Assembly (NCBI GenBank): GCA_026388715.1
Contig: JAPLJF010000002.1
Coordinates: 1-64,000, forward strand
Direction of reading: 5' to 3'
DNA from: Deltaproteobacteria bacterium
Lineage (GTDB): Bacteria > Desulfobacterota > Desulfobulbia > Desulfobulbales > Desulfocapsaceae
Length of the DNA stretch: 64,000 nt
Shown here: positions 10,124 to 18,315 of the stretch, piece after piece
Numbering within the stretch: position 1 is the stretch's first letter
Layout of the letters: the number at the start of each line of letters is the position of its first letter
The notes under the pieces: model-generated
Seen by the model: only the letters and a program-made list of their open reading frames with translations
Told to the model about the DNA's origin: nothing
Database searches by the model: none
Program-made: the position numbers and the translations under genes

Positions 10124-11682
10124 TTGTTTGAAATCTTAAATTTTTTCGGGTCAATATTGTATTGATGAATCTTATAATTGATAATCCGTAAACTGGTGCT
10201 TAATGCTTCCGCTGCCTTAGTTTGGTTACCATTATGGAGTTTCAGACTTTCAATAATAAGCTCTTTTTCAAAGTTTTCAACAGAGCCGGCAAGTGAGAGC
10301 AGATTGGTTAATTTGCTTGAATCTGATGTCTGTAGTGTCGGTGGCAGATGAACACCTTTTATTGACTCATCATCACAAATCAAGACAGCCCTTTCCATAC
10401 AATTCTGGAGTTCCCGCACATTACCTGGCCAGTGATACTGAATAAGCATATCAATGGCTGAGGTAGAGATACGTTTAATGATTTTTTTATTTTCCCGGGC
10501 ATATTTTTCTAAAAAATATTCCGCCAGAAGCAGTATGTCGGTCCGCCTTTCCCGTAAAGGGGGCATATAAACAGGGAAGACATTAAGGCGGTAATACAGG
10601 TCTTCTCTGAAGACCCCTTCCTTTACAGCCCGTTCAAGATCTTTGTTCGTGGCCGCGACAAGCCGGACATCACATTGTATTGTTTGTGTTGACCCAAGTC
10701 GTTGAAAATTTCTTTCCTGGACCACATGGAGGAGTTTTATCTGTACAGATGGGCTGATTTCACCAATTTCATCAAGGAACAATGTTCCTCCTTCTGCTTG
10801 TTCGAATCGTCCAATTCTGCGCTCTGTAGCCCCTGTAAAGGCACCTTTTTCATGACCGAACAGCTCGCTTTCAAGAAGCGTTTCCGGTAGAGCTGAACAA
10901 TTCACCACCAGAAAAGGTTTGTTTTTTCGATGACTATTATAGTGCAGGGATTTGGCAACCAGAGTTTTTCCGGTACCTGACTCACCACGCAGAAGGACAG
11001 TGGCGTTGGAATCCACCACTCTGTGTACCATGTCATAGACATCCTGCATCCGGCTTGAGTTCCCGATGATATCATTGATTCTGTTTTTTTCAGAAAGTTC
11101 ACGTTTGAGTCGCAGATTTTCCAAACGCAGCCCTTCTTGTTCCCGGTTCACTGTCTGAATTCTTCTAGTCGTTTGGGCAATAAGACCACTGAGAACAATT
11201 AAAAACCGCAGATCCGCATCTGCTTGATGGTTTAAACCATCTTTATACATCCGGTCAACACTGAGGGAACCAATTATTTGTTGTTCATCTCTGATAGGAA
11301 CACAAAGAAATGATTTGTTTTTATGGGAAATATCTCCTCTTGCTCCGGTTCTGTTAAGAAATCGGGGCTCATTGGCAATATGTGGCACAATGATCGGTTC
11401 TCCCGAGGCAACAACTCTTCCGGTAATACCTTCACCAAGCACATATTGGCCACGTTTTTTACTTTCCGCACTGAGTCCATGCGCGACTTCTATTTCCAGT
11501 TTTCCGGTCAAGGGATTGATGATGGTGATTGTTCCGTTTTCCATGGATTTTAAATCGGCCAGGGTTTTCATGATTTTTTCCAGACAATCACTCAAGTTAA
11601 CTGCTGAAGCAAGTTCCTTGGTTATTTCGTACAAACAGGTTAGGTCCTGGAGTTCTTCTGAAATATCTTTTTGTTCCTGCAT
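10120..11682 (-). CDS. Sigma54-dependent transcriptional activator, GAF-AAA-Fis (NifA type)
   Basis: A 520-residue enhancer-binding protein. An N-terminal GAF sensor domain (residues ~25-175) is followed by the AAA+ core with Walker A GESGTGKT, the sigma54-contacting GAFTGA loop, Walker [12 protein letters not shown] and the arginine-finger region. A Fis-type helix-turn-helix is at the C-terminus ([22 protein letters not shown]). The domain order is that of NifA/AnfA, but no nitrogenase gene is nearby, so the regulon is unknown. It is the first gene of a minus-strand run with queH and rdgB. Confidence 0.92.
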   Translation of the reverse strand: MQEQKDISEELQDLTCLYEITKELASAVNLSDCLEKIMKTLADLKSMENGTITIINPLTGKLEIEVAHGLSAESKKRGQYVLGEGITGRVVASGEPIIVPHIANEPRFLNRTGARGDISHKNKSFLCVPIRDEQQIIGSLSVDRMYKDGLNHQADADLRFLIVLSGLIAQTTRRIQTVNREQEGLRLENLRLKRELSEKNRINDIIGNSSRMQDVYDMVHRVVDSNATVLLRGESGTGKTLVAKSLHYNSHRKNKPFLVVNCSALPETLLESELFGHEKGAFTGATERRIGRFEQAEGGTLFLDEIGEISPSVQIKLLHVVQERNFQRLGSTQTIQCDVRLVAATNKDLERAVKEGVFREDLYYRLNVFPVYMPPLRERRTDILLLAEYFLEKYARENKKIIKRISTSAIDMLIQYHWPGNVRELQNCMERAVLICDDESIKGVHLPPTLQTSDSSKLTNLLSLAGSVENFEKELIIESLKLHNGNQTKAAEALSTSLRIINYKIHQYNIDPKKFKISNK

Positions 11683-11835
11683 GATTATTGCTTTTTTATT
11701 GGTTGTGAGGGGAGATAGGAATTTATATGTGTTAGTTATAGCTTCATGAAGATATTTGTAACAGAAGATGCGACATTTATCGATTAAATATTACAATTTT
11801 GTTTTCTTTAAGCAAGGTCTTGTTTTTGGCAGATA

Positions 11836-11864
11836 TTGACAGTTTTTGGCTTAGATGGTAAAAG
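11836..11864 (+). promoter_or_regulatory. Sigma70-type promoter of the tRNA-Ser pair
   Basis: A perfect -35 TTGACA at 11836-11841, a 17-base spacer and a -10 TAAAAG at 11859-11864, 13 bases before the first tRNA base. It lies between the divergent sigma54 activator gene and the tRNA. Confidence 0.6.
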
Positions 11865-11877
11865 AGCTCACAATGAT

Positions 11878-11963
11878 GGAGGAATGGCCGAGTGGTTGAA
11901 GGCGGCGGTCTTGAAAACCGTTGTACGAAAGTACCGTGGGTTCGAATCCTACTTCCTCCGCCA
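11878..11963 (+). tRNA. tRNA-Ser(TGA)
   Basis: Acceptor stem GGAGGAA pairs with TTCCTCC, and an encoded GCCA end is at 11960-11963. The anticodon loop CTTGAAA gives anticodon TGA. The D-loop, a long variable arm typical of serine tRNAs, and TTCGAATC in the T-loop are visible. It reads UCA and other UCN serine codons. Confidence 0.96.
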
Positions 11964-11971
11964 TCTATTCT

Positions 11972-12063
11972 GGAGAGGTGACCGAGAGGCCGATGGTGCT
12001 CGCCTGCTAAGCGAGTGTGGGGGTTAAACTCCACCGAGGGTTCGAATCCCTCCTTCTCCGCCA
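11972..12063 (+). tRNA. tRNA-Ser(GCT)
   Basis: Acceptor GGAGAGG pairs with CTTCTCC with one G-U, and CCA is encoded. The anticodon stem CTCGC/GCGAG encloses CTGCTAA, anticodon GCT, for AGC/AGU serine codons. A long variable arm is present. It starts 8 bases after the previous tRNA, so the two are co-transcribed. Confidence 0.96.
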
Positions 12064-12071
12064 ATGACAAT

Positions 12072-12106
12072 AAACCCCTTTTAAGTTGTTTACTTAAAAG
12101 GGGTTT
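12072..12106 (+). terminator. Rho-independent terminator of the tRNA-Ser operon
   Basis: A stem of AAACCCCTTTTAAG against CTTAAAAGGGGTTT with a 7-base loop, followed by T residues, right after the second tRNA-Ser. Confidence 0.85.
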
Positions 12107-12214
12107 TTGCGTGTATGCTGAAGGAGTATGATCTTGTAAGTGAGTTGTTGAGTTTGGTCTGGTAAAAAATTATAAGAATAGAAATTTTTAAATGGAATAA
12201 ATGAGGTTGACAGG

Positions 12215-12550
12215 ATGAAGATTAACTGGGCATATTTTCGTAAAGGGTGAGCATCGTGCAACAAGGCCCGGGAGGCTCTTGGGAATCAGGTTGAGATTGC
12301 GGTGGCGGTTGATGCGAAAAAAGAGGCGTTGCCGGCAGAAGTGGTCTGGGAAAGATTGCAGCGAGCTGAGAAGATCTTTGTCGGTAAAGGGCAAAAGATG
12401 CAGATGTATGTCCCTGGCCTGGCAGTCAAAGATGAGCTCATGCACGATGTCCTTGGCCGTAGCGGCAACCTGCGTGCGCCCACAGTACAGGTGGGGAACA
12501 CCTATTATGTGGGTTATAATGAAACCATGTATGAGGAGCTGATGACATGA
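12215..12550 (+). CDS. ArsC/Spx-family selenoprotein with in-frame UGA (Sec at residue 12)
   Basis: From ATG 12215 the frame reads MKINWAYFRKG, then TGA at 12248-12250, then ASCNKAREALG and on to a TGA stop at 12548-12550, giving 111 residues if the first TGA is read as selenocysteine. The motif U-A-S-C sits exactly where Spx has C-T-S-C, after a first beta strand. The C-terminus carries LRAPTVQVGNTYYVGYNE, matching the R-x-P and VGYNE signature of the ArsC/Spx thioredoxin fold. A hairpin with a bulged U lies 11 bases after the UGA. The next gene, a rhodanese fusion, overlaps by ATGA. A conventional gene call would give only the 82-residue C-terminal part. Likely a cytosolic thiol/selenol redox protein; the substrate is unknown. 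Confidence 0.85.
12262..12281 (+). promoter_or_regulatory. Candidate bacterial SECIS element
   Basis: Eleven bases after the UGA, CAAGGCC (12262-12268) pairs with GGC-T-CTTG (12274-12281), leaving a bulged U at 12277 and the loop CGGGA. Distance, short stem, bulged U and a G-containing apical loop are what SelB-binding elements of bacterial selenoprotein mRNAs show. The bulge is on the 3' side rather than the 5' side as in E. coli fdhF, so this is a candidate. Confidence 0.6.
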
Positions 12551-13359
12551 ACTGGAAAAGTTTGTTTACCCCTGGGGCCAATATGAGCCCGGAAGAGGCC
12601 AGGAATTTTATGAATGTCCATCCTAGGGATTCCTATCAGATCCTTGACGTGCGGCAACCCAAGGAATATGAACAGGGACATCTTGCCGGCGCTCTGCTCA
12701 TGCCGGTGAAAGAGGTGACAACCAGGCTTGCTGAACTGGACCGGGATGAACCTCTGCTGGTTTACTGCCATTCAGGGGTGCGCAGTAAGGCTGCCTGCCA
12801 ACTGTTGTTGGCCGAAGGTTTCAAAGACGTGTATAACATGAGCGGCGGGATCGTCGCTTGGAAGGGAGAAAAAGTCAGCGGCGGGGAACTGCAGGGCCTG
12901 GAGTTTTTCATGGACCAGGAGTTTCCGGATGTCTTTCAAATGGCCTATGCCATGGAAGAGGGGCTACGCCAGCTCTACCTTGGTCTTGTGGACAGGGTTA
13001 CCAATATTGAAAATAAGAAGTTTCTGGAGCGGTTAGCTGCCTTTGAAGATGGGCATAAGGCAATGCTGGTGGCCATGTTTGCCCCGGAGGATTTCAGTGG
13101 TAGCGATGAGACCACGATCATGGAGGGTGGTCAGGATCGACAAGAGATTCTGGCCCATTTTGATTCACAACTGGAGAGGATGGAAGATATTCTGCAATTG
13201 GGGATGATGCTTGAGGCTCAGGCCCAGGATCTCTACACTCGTCTGGCCAGAAAGAGTGAGGTGGGAAAAAGTAGACAGTTATTTCACTTTCTGGCACAAG
13301 AGGAGGCCAGACATCTGAGCTATCTGACCGAGGAATTGGATAAATTGCTTGCCGGGTAG
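12547..13359 (+). CDS. Rhodanese domain fused to a ferritin-like domain
   Basis: A 270-residue fusion. Residues ~8-108 are a rhodanese domain with the persulfide cysteine C74 in the loop CHSGVR and the usual DVRQPKEYEQGHLAGAL and GGIVAWKGE segments. Residues ~120-268 are a four-helix ferritin/rubrerythrin-like domain with carboxylate and histidine pairs (MEEGLRQLYLG, FEDGHKAML, MLEAQAQDLY, EEARHLSYL) suited to a diiron site. The start overlaps the selenoprotein stop (ATGA), so both are made together. A role in sulfane-sulfur or peroxide handling is inferred. No signal peptide, so cytosolic. Confidence 0.9.
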   Translation: MNWKSLFTPGANMSPEEARNFMNVHPRDSYQILDVRQPKEYEQGHLAGALLMPVKEVTTRLAELDRDEPLLVYCHSGVRSKAACQLLLAEGFKDVYNMSGGIVAWKGEKVSGGELQGLEFFMDQEFPDVFQMAYAMEEGLRQLYLGLVDRVTNIENKKFLERLAAFEDGHKAMLVAMFAPEDFSGSDETTIMEGGQDRQEILAHFDSQLERMEDILQLGMMLEAQAQDLYTRLARKSEVGKSRQLFHFLAQEEARHLSYLTEELDKLLAG

Positions 13360-13361
13360 GA

Positions 13362-13402
13362 CCATTGCGAGGATAGCGTTTTTAACGCTATCCTCGCAAT
13401 GG
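13362..13402. terminator. Perfect 19-bp hairpin after the rhodanese gene
   Basis: Arms 13362-13380 and 13384-13402 are perfectly complementary around a TTT loop. It sits 2 bases after the rhodanese stop and 28 bases before the convergent membrane-protein stop, so it can serve both. There is no T-tract, so a folded-RNA or repeat function is also possible. Confidence 0.6.
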
Positions 13403-13430
13403 CGGAAGTAAGAAGAGAATGCCGGATGGG

Positions 13431-14039
13431 TTATTGCTCCGCCGCTGGTGGAGGCGGTGGCGAGGTGGGAGCAGTAATATGTTGTTTGTTTTGCAGACGT
13501 TCTTCATAGACCGAGAGAACAAGAAAGGTGGCCAGCGGTTGAGTAAAGAAGACGGCCACAAATACACTGCCTCCCAGTGACAGGATAACCAGGTAGAGCA
13601 GGGTAAGAATAATCTGGTCGGTCCAGGGCTCTCTGGTGGCCATTGCCCATGATTCTTTAAGCGCGTCCATGATGTCCATTTCTTTGTCGGTCATTAAGGG
13701 TATCATGTAGATGGTGCCAAAGACCAGACATCCTGTCAGGAGAATACCGGGGAGTATCAGCATGCTAAAGCCAATAATCAGGGCCACCATCACCAGAAAA
13801 CCAAAGAGAACGAGGGGCAGGAAGAGTCGCATCTCGGAAAAAAGATCTTTCACGTCTGGCTCTCTTCCTTCCCGCAGAGCCCGAAGGAGTGATTGCATGT
13901 ATCCGGCCATGGTCACGGGGGCCAGGATTCCCAAGCTGCCGACGCTCACAACAATCTGTACCAAGGTCAGAATCAGAACTGGTCCGATAAATTTCAGGGT
14001 ATTCTGCCATGCTGTTACCACGTGTTCCTTAAAATCCAT
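13431..14039 (-). CDS. Integral membrane protein of unknown function
   Basis: A 202-residue protein with about four hydrophobic segments (residues ~17-50, ~72-110, ~140-185), loop motifs DVKDLFSEMRLFLPL and DIMDALKESWAMATRE, and a proline-rich C-terminal tail. The pattern of paired helices each preceded by an amphipathic D-x-L-K/F-x-x segment resembles small membrane proteins annotated as DUF4013-like, but I cannot assign it with confidence. It is encoded downstream of radA on the same strand. Confidence 0.75.
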   Translation of the reverse strand: MDFKEHVVTAWQNTLKFIGPVLILTLVQIVVSVGSLGILAPVTMAGYMQSLLRALREGREPDVKDLFSEMRLFLPLVLFGFLVMVALIIGFSMLILPGILLTGCLVFGTIYMIPLMTDKEMDIMDALKESWAMATREPWTDQIILTLLYLVILSLGGSVFVAVFFTQPLATFLVLSVYEERLQNKQHITAPTSPPPPPAAEQ

Positions 14040-14089
14040 TGTTCCCTCCTTTTTTTTGAGAAAATTACAGTGAAATTTGAAGGTGCCTC

Positions 14090-15457
14090 TTAATCAAAAA
14101 TCACTGCCAACACTTCCTGGATGGTTGAAACCCCTTGCAGATCCATTCTGCTTTTCCAGGTCAGTCTGTCCAGATTGCCTCGTGGGAGAATAAAGCGGGT
14201 AAAGCCCAGACGTTCTGCCTCTCGCACCCGCATCTCGATCTGACCTGTGGCCCGGATCTCGCCTGCCAGTCCAACCTCGCCGCAGACCACCGTGGTTGAT
14301 GGGATTGTGCGGTTCAAGAGGCTTGAGGCCAGGGCACAGATTACACCAAGGTCAAGGGCCGGTTCTTCGATCCGGATGCCGCCGGCAATATTCAAAAAGA
14401 TATCATGGCCGTACAAATTCAGACCGGCCTTTTTTTCAAGAACCGCGCAGAGCAGGGCCAGACGCTGGGGATCGGCTCCAATGGCGGTTCTTCTGGCGGT
14501 ACCGAGATTAGTGGGGCTGACCAGGGCCTGTACCTCAACCAGGATGGGCCGGGTGCCTTCAATGCTCGGCAGCACCACGGAACCAGGGACATCAAGAGGT
14601 CGTTCCGCCAGAAAGATCTCGGAAGGGTTGTTTACCTGCACCAACCCCTCTTCCTTCATCTCAAAGACCCCGATTTCATTGGTGGAGCCAAAACGATTTT
14701 TCACGGTGCGCAGGATGCGGAAGGCATGGTTGCGGTCACCTTCAAAATAGAGCACCGTGTCCACCATGTGCTCCAGGACCTTCGGCCCGGCCAGGGCTCC
14801 GTCTTTGGTCACATGGCCAACCAGGATGGTCGGGATATTCTCCTGTTTGGCCATGGTCAGGATGCGGGCCGCCGATTCCCGGACCTGGGTCACTGAACCG
14901 GGCGCCGAGGGAAAATCCTCACAGGCCAGGGTCTGGATGGAATCTACGGCGAGCAGGGCTGGCCGCATCTTACAGGCCATGGCAATGATGGCCTCGACCC
15001 TGTTTTCGCAGGCCAGATACTCTTCCGGGTGTATGGCATCCAGACGTCTGGCCCGGAGCTTGATCTGATGGGCGGATTCCTCGCCCGACACATAGAGGAC
15101 GCGTTTGTTCTGCCTGGCAATGGCGGCCAGCAAATGCAGCAGAAGGGTGGATTTGCCGATACCGGGATCACCGCCAATGAGCACCACCGAGCCTGGCACA
15201 ATGCCGCCGCCCAGCACCCGGTCGAGTTCGTCGATGCCCGTGGGAATACGCTCCTCGTCGCTATCCGGGGCCAGGTGCAGGGGAACCGGCTTGGTGCTGA
15301 GGGCAGGCCTCCCCCCTGATCGGGGTGGGGCAATCAGCTCTTCGACCAGCGATTCCCATTCCCCGCACTGGGAGCAGCGACCCAGCCATTTCAGGCTTTG
15401 GTAGCCGCATTTCTGACAGATAAAGACTGTTTTTTCTTTCTTTTTTGGTATATTCAT
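14090..15457 (-). CDS. radA: DNA repair protein RadA
   Basis: A 455-residue RadA/Sms, a RecA-like branch-migration helicase in recombinational repair. The N-terminal C4 zinc finger (CQKCGYQSLKWLGRC..C), Walker A GGDPGIGKSTLLL near residue 100, the RadA-specific KNRFGSTNEIG near residue 255 and a C-terminal Lon-protease-like domain (GGIRIEEPALDLGVICALASS) are all visible. The start ATG 15457 is preceded by AAAGGAA. Confidence 0.97.
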   Translation of the reverse strand: MNIPKKKEKTVFICQKCGYQSLKWLGRCSQCGEWESLVEELIAPPRSGGRPALSTKPVPLHLAPDSDEERIPTGIDELDRVLGGGIVPGSVVLIGGDPGIGKSTLLLHLLAAIARQNKRVLYVSGEESAHQIKLRARRLDAIHPEEYLACENRVEAIIAMACKMRPALLAVDSIQTLACEDFPSAPGSVTQVRESAARILTMAKQENIPTILVGHVTKDGALAGPKVLEHMVDTVLYFEGDRNHAFRILRTVKNRFGSTNEIGVFEMKEEGLVQVNNPSEIFLAERPLDVPGSVVLPSIEGTRPILVEVQALVSPTNLGTARRTAIGADPQRLALLCAVLEKKAGLNLYGHDIFLNIAGGIRIEEPALDLGVICALASSLLNRTIPSTTVVCGEVGLAGEIRATGQIEMRVREAERLGFTRFILPRGNLDRLTWKSRMDLQGVSTIQEVLAVIFD

Positions 15458-15508
15458 AAAGGAATAAGTAATCCGTCTTCAGCCTTCAGCGTAATATAGG
15501 AAATAACC

Positions 15509-16288
15509 ATGGACACATCCTCAAGTAGTATGCCTTCGTCTCAGGTCCCTGTCAAATGGATTTCTTTCAGGTCTTCTATTGGCTTTCTCTTTCGCAACCC
15601 AAAACTGCTCGGCTTGAGTTTACTGCTGGTTCTTTTGACTTTTGCGCTTACCTGGGGTGGGTATATGTTAACCGTGGGATATGTTGATGGCCAGACAGCC
15701 GGTTTTTTTCAGCAGATACCTGAGGCCGCGGGTATCTGGGGTTGGATGAAACACCTCGGCTGGCTGGTAATGAAGTGGACTTTTTTTATTATCTCCCGGA
15801 TTGTAGCTTTTTATATAGCCTTTATCCTGGCTTATACACTCAGCGCGCCCGGTTATGTCTTTTTGAGTAGTGCCGCGGAAAAAAAACACGCCGGGAGGTC
15901 CTTTGAAGAAGATGCAGCCTTTACCTTCAAAGGGATAGTGACCGATATCCTGGAAGGGTTGAAGATTGGCGTCCTGGGGGTGGTGGTAACCGTTGTGGCC
16001 TTGATCGCCAACTTTATTCCGATCTTTGGCCAGGTCATTGTCCTTCTTCTTTACACCTATTATTCGGCTCTCATGTTTGTGGATTATCCGACTTCACGGC
16101 GCCGTTGGAGTCTGGGCCGCAAGATTGGCTGGCTGCGCAGGCACGGCAGAGCCGCTTTTCGTCTGGGGATTCTGCCCGCTGTAGTAAGTTTGATTCCTTT
16201 CGTTAATATCTTTCTTATGGCTCTGCTTTTTCCTTTGCTCACGGTGTATGTAACTTTGAATTTCAGCGCCCTGGAACAGGCAGAATAA
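15509..16288 (+). CDS. EI24/CysZ-like membrane protein
   Basis: A 259-residue protein with several membrane segments (residues ~33-55, ~85-115, ~150-185, ~225-250) and the soluble loop SSAAEKKHAGRSFEEDAAF that is typical of the EI24 domain (Pfam family containing CysZ). CysZ transports sulfate, but this protein is only distantly like it, so sulfate transport is a guess. It is divergent from radA with a 51-base gap. Confidence 0.75.
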   Translation: MDTSSSSMPSSQVPVKWISFRSSIGFLFRNPKLLGLSLLLVLLTFALTWGGYMLTVGYVDGQTAGFFQQIPEAAGIWGWMKHLGWLVMKWTFFIISRIVAFYIAFILAYTLSAPGYVFLSSAAEKKHAGRSFEEDAAFTFKGIVTDILEGLKIGVLGVVVTVVALIANFIPIFGQVIVLLLYTYYSALMFVDYPTSRRRWSLGRKIGWLRRHGRAAFRLGILPAVVSLIPFVNIFLMALLFPLLTVYVTLNFSALEQAE

Positions 16289-16305
16289 GAGGGGGCGGCC
16301 GAATA

Positions 16306-16430
16306 ATTCCAAAAAGCATTCAAGTTGACACCGAGAAGGCAAGCGAGCGGCGACGAAGCAGTACGGGTAGTACGGTGAGGAGCCGCGCAGTGCAGTCGAC
16401 GAAGGTGCCGGCTTGAATGCAAATTGGAAT
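16306..16430. repeat. Structured intergenic element bounded by 19-bp inverted arms
   Basis: Arms 16306-16324 and 16412-16430 match in inverted orientation except for a central 3-base internal loop. Between them is an 87-base GC-rich core containing a small palindrome, GTAC-GGGTA-GTAC (16361-16373), followed by GGTGAGGAGCCGCGC. No ORF of credible composition is present. A second element with a similar core occurs at 61802-62040 on the opposite strand. It may be a mobile palindromic repeat or a structured RNA; the type is unknown. Confidence 0.6.
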
Positions 16431-16439
16431 AAGGTTTCC

Positions 16440-17606
16440 TTATACCAGTTCGGCCATCACCTGATTGGCAAAGATCCTGCCTCTGGCCGTCAGGCGCAGA
16501 TGGGTTGCAGTCATCTCCAGCAATCCCTGGTCAACAAGACGACGGATAAGGGTCTTGCCGTAGCAGTCATTCAGCTCCATCTCATAGCGCCTCTGCAGGC
16601 GTTCCTTTGACACCCCCTGGTTCATCCGCAACCCCATGATCACGGTCTCCCGAAAGGATGCCGCAGGCTCCAGGCACTCTTCTTCCTGCACTACTGACTG
16701 CCCTGATTCAATCTGTTCACAGAAGAGTCGCGGGTCGCTGGTTTTCTGCTGGCGTCTGCCCTCCAGACAGGAAACGGCGCCAGCGCCTAAAGCCAGGTAG
16801 GGGCCGTTCTGCCAGTAGTTGATGTTGTGGCGGCATTCATAGCCAGATCTTGCGTAATTGGAGATTTCATACTGCACAAGCCCGGCCTGCCGGCAAAGAG
16901 TGGCGGTGATCTGATCCATGGCTGCAAGCTCTTCCTCGTCCGGCAGATCGAGCAGTCCCTGATCCAACTGTTGATAATACGGGGTGCCTTGCTCTACGGT
17001 CAGTTCATAAAGTGAGAGATGGTCTGGTGCAAGGGACAGGGCCTGTTCCAGACTTTGTTGCCAGGATTTGTGATCCTGACCAGGGGTTCCATACATCAAA
17101 TCGAGGCTGATATTGTCAAAACCAGCCGCCCGTGCCAAGCGCACGGCGGTTATGGCATCATCTGCTGAATGGGGACGGCCAAGGAGTTGTAATTCCTTAT
17201 CTTGCAAGGATTGTACGCCAATGGACAGCCTGTTGATGTCGCTGCGGCGCAGCAGTGTCAGTTTTTCCAGATCAATGGTCTTGGGATTAGCCTCAATCGA
17301 GATCTCCGCCTGATGGGTAAATCCAAACAGCCCTTTGCAGGCAGTTACAATTGCAGCCAGTTCTTTACCCGCAAGGATAGTAGGGGTTCCGCCTCCCAGA
17401 AACAGGGTGGAGAGCGGTTGAGTAGAGGTGTTCTGGCGCAGCCATTCAGCCTCACGGAGCAGGGCTGCCACATAGCGTTGATGCAGACTGTCCATACCCG
17501 GCCAGGAGACAAAGGAGCAGTAAGGGCACTTGGAGACGCAAAAGGGGATGTGGATATAGAGGGAAGACGGCTCTGTCAATGCAGCTTCTCCACCATTTCC
17601 CGGCAT
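16440..17606 (-). CDS. hemW: Radical SAM heme chaperone HemW
   Basis: A 388-residue HemW-family protein (HemN-like), which binds heme and a 4Fe-4S cluster and was long called oxygen-independent coproporphyrinogen oxidase. The N-terminal YIHIPFCVSKCPYCSF carries the CxxxCxxC cluster motif. GGGTPTIL, SIEANPKT, RLSIGVQS and the HemN C-terminal domain (GLRMNQGVSKERLQRRY) follow. HemW rather than HemN is supported by the lack of the HemN N-terminal extension. It overlaps radC by 31 bases on the same strand. Confidence 0.92.
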   Translation of the reverse strand: MPGNGGEAALTEPSSLYIHIPFCVSKCPYCSFVSWPGMDSLHQRYVAALLREAEWLRQNTSTQPLSTLFLGGGTPTILAGKELAAIVTACKGLFGFTHQAEISIEANPKTIDLEKLTLLRRSDINRLSIGVQSLQDKELQLLGRPHSADDAITAVRLARAAGFDNISLDLMYGTPGQDHKSWQQSLEQALSLAPDHLSLYELTVEQGTPYYQQLDQGLLDLPDEEELAAMDQITATLCRQAGLVQYEISNYARSGYECRHNINYWQNGPYLALGAGAVSCLEGRRQQKTSDPRLFCEQIESGQSVVQEEECLEPAASFRETVIMGLRMNQGVSKERLQRRYEMELNDCYGKTLIRRLVDQGLLEMTATHLRLTARGRIFANQVMAELV

Positions 17607-18307
17607 TCCTGTTGCAGATCGGTCATCAGTCCATGGTCGGCAAAGGAGTAGCTGCCATCGCCAATAATAATATGGTCAAGGAGCTGGATCTGCATCAGCG
17701 AGCAGAGCAGGCACAGGGTGCGGGTCAGATGGCGGTCCTGGGGAGAGGGATCGAGGGAGCCGGAGGGATGATTATGGGCAACGATCAGGGCTGCGGCATT
17801 ATGTTCCAGGGCGCGGCTCATCAGCTCCCGGGGATAGACGGTGTTGATATTGATGGTACCCTCGGCCACCACCTCGGAGTTGATGATGGCATGCGAAGAG
17901 TCGAGAAAGATAACGGTGAAGACCTCTTTTTTCAGGCCGCGCATGGAGTGGAGCAGATAGTCCCTGACCTCGGTTGAGGAGTGGAGATAGCGCTTGCCGG
18001 ACAATCGCTCCTTCAGATAACGCCGGGCGACCTCCTGCACAAAGTGGATGGCAAAGCTGTTTTTGGGACCGATCCCCTGGATCTTCTGGAGGGCGGGGAT
18101 GGAGGCCTCAAAGACGGCGGCAAAGGAACCAAATTCGATCAGGGCGGCCCGGGCGGCCTCTTTACAGTCGGTGCGCGGGGTGCCGAAGGAGAGCAGCAGC
18201 TCCAGGACTTCGGCGTCGTTGAAGCCATCCAGGCCGCGGGCAAGAAAACGATCCCGCAGCCGCTGGCGGTGTCCTTCTCCCTTTTTCTGCCACTCTTCCT
18301 TGTCCAC
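17576..18307 (-). CDS. radC: RadC family protein (JAB/MPN domain)
   Basis: A 243-residue UPF0758 protein. An N-terminal helix-hairpin-helix region (IQGIGPKNSFAI) precedes a JAMM metalloprotease-like domain with AHNHPSG..SPQD, the zinc-binding histidines and aspartate, and a preceding glutamate (EVVAEG). It starts with GTG at 18307, 8 bases after the gatB stop. The 3' end overlaps hemW. Its role is unclear: the old link with DNA repair is disputed, and relatives occur in mobile elements. Confidence 0.93.
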   Translation of the reverse strand: MDKEEWQKKGEGHRQRLRDRFLARGLDGFNDAEVLELLLSFGTPRTDCKEAARAALIEFGSFAAVFEASIPALQKIQGIGPKNSFAIHFVQEVARRYLKERLSGKRYLHSSTEVRDYLLHSMRGLKKEVFTVIFLDSSHAIINSEVVAEGTININTVYPRELMSRALEHNAAALIVAHNHPSGSLDPSPQDRHLTRTLCLLCSLMQIQLLDHIIIGDGSYSFADHGLMTDLQQECREMVEKLH

Positions 18308-18315
18308 AGGGCGTC

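Noticed and set aside
11279..11749. Plus-strand ORFs opposite the sigma54 activator
   Set aside because: Shadows of the GAF domain coding strand.
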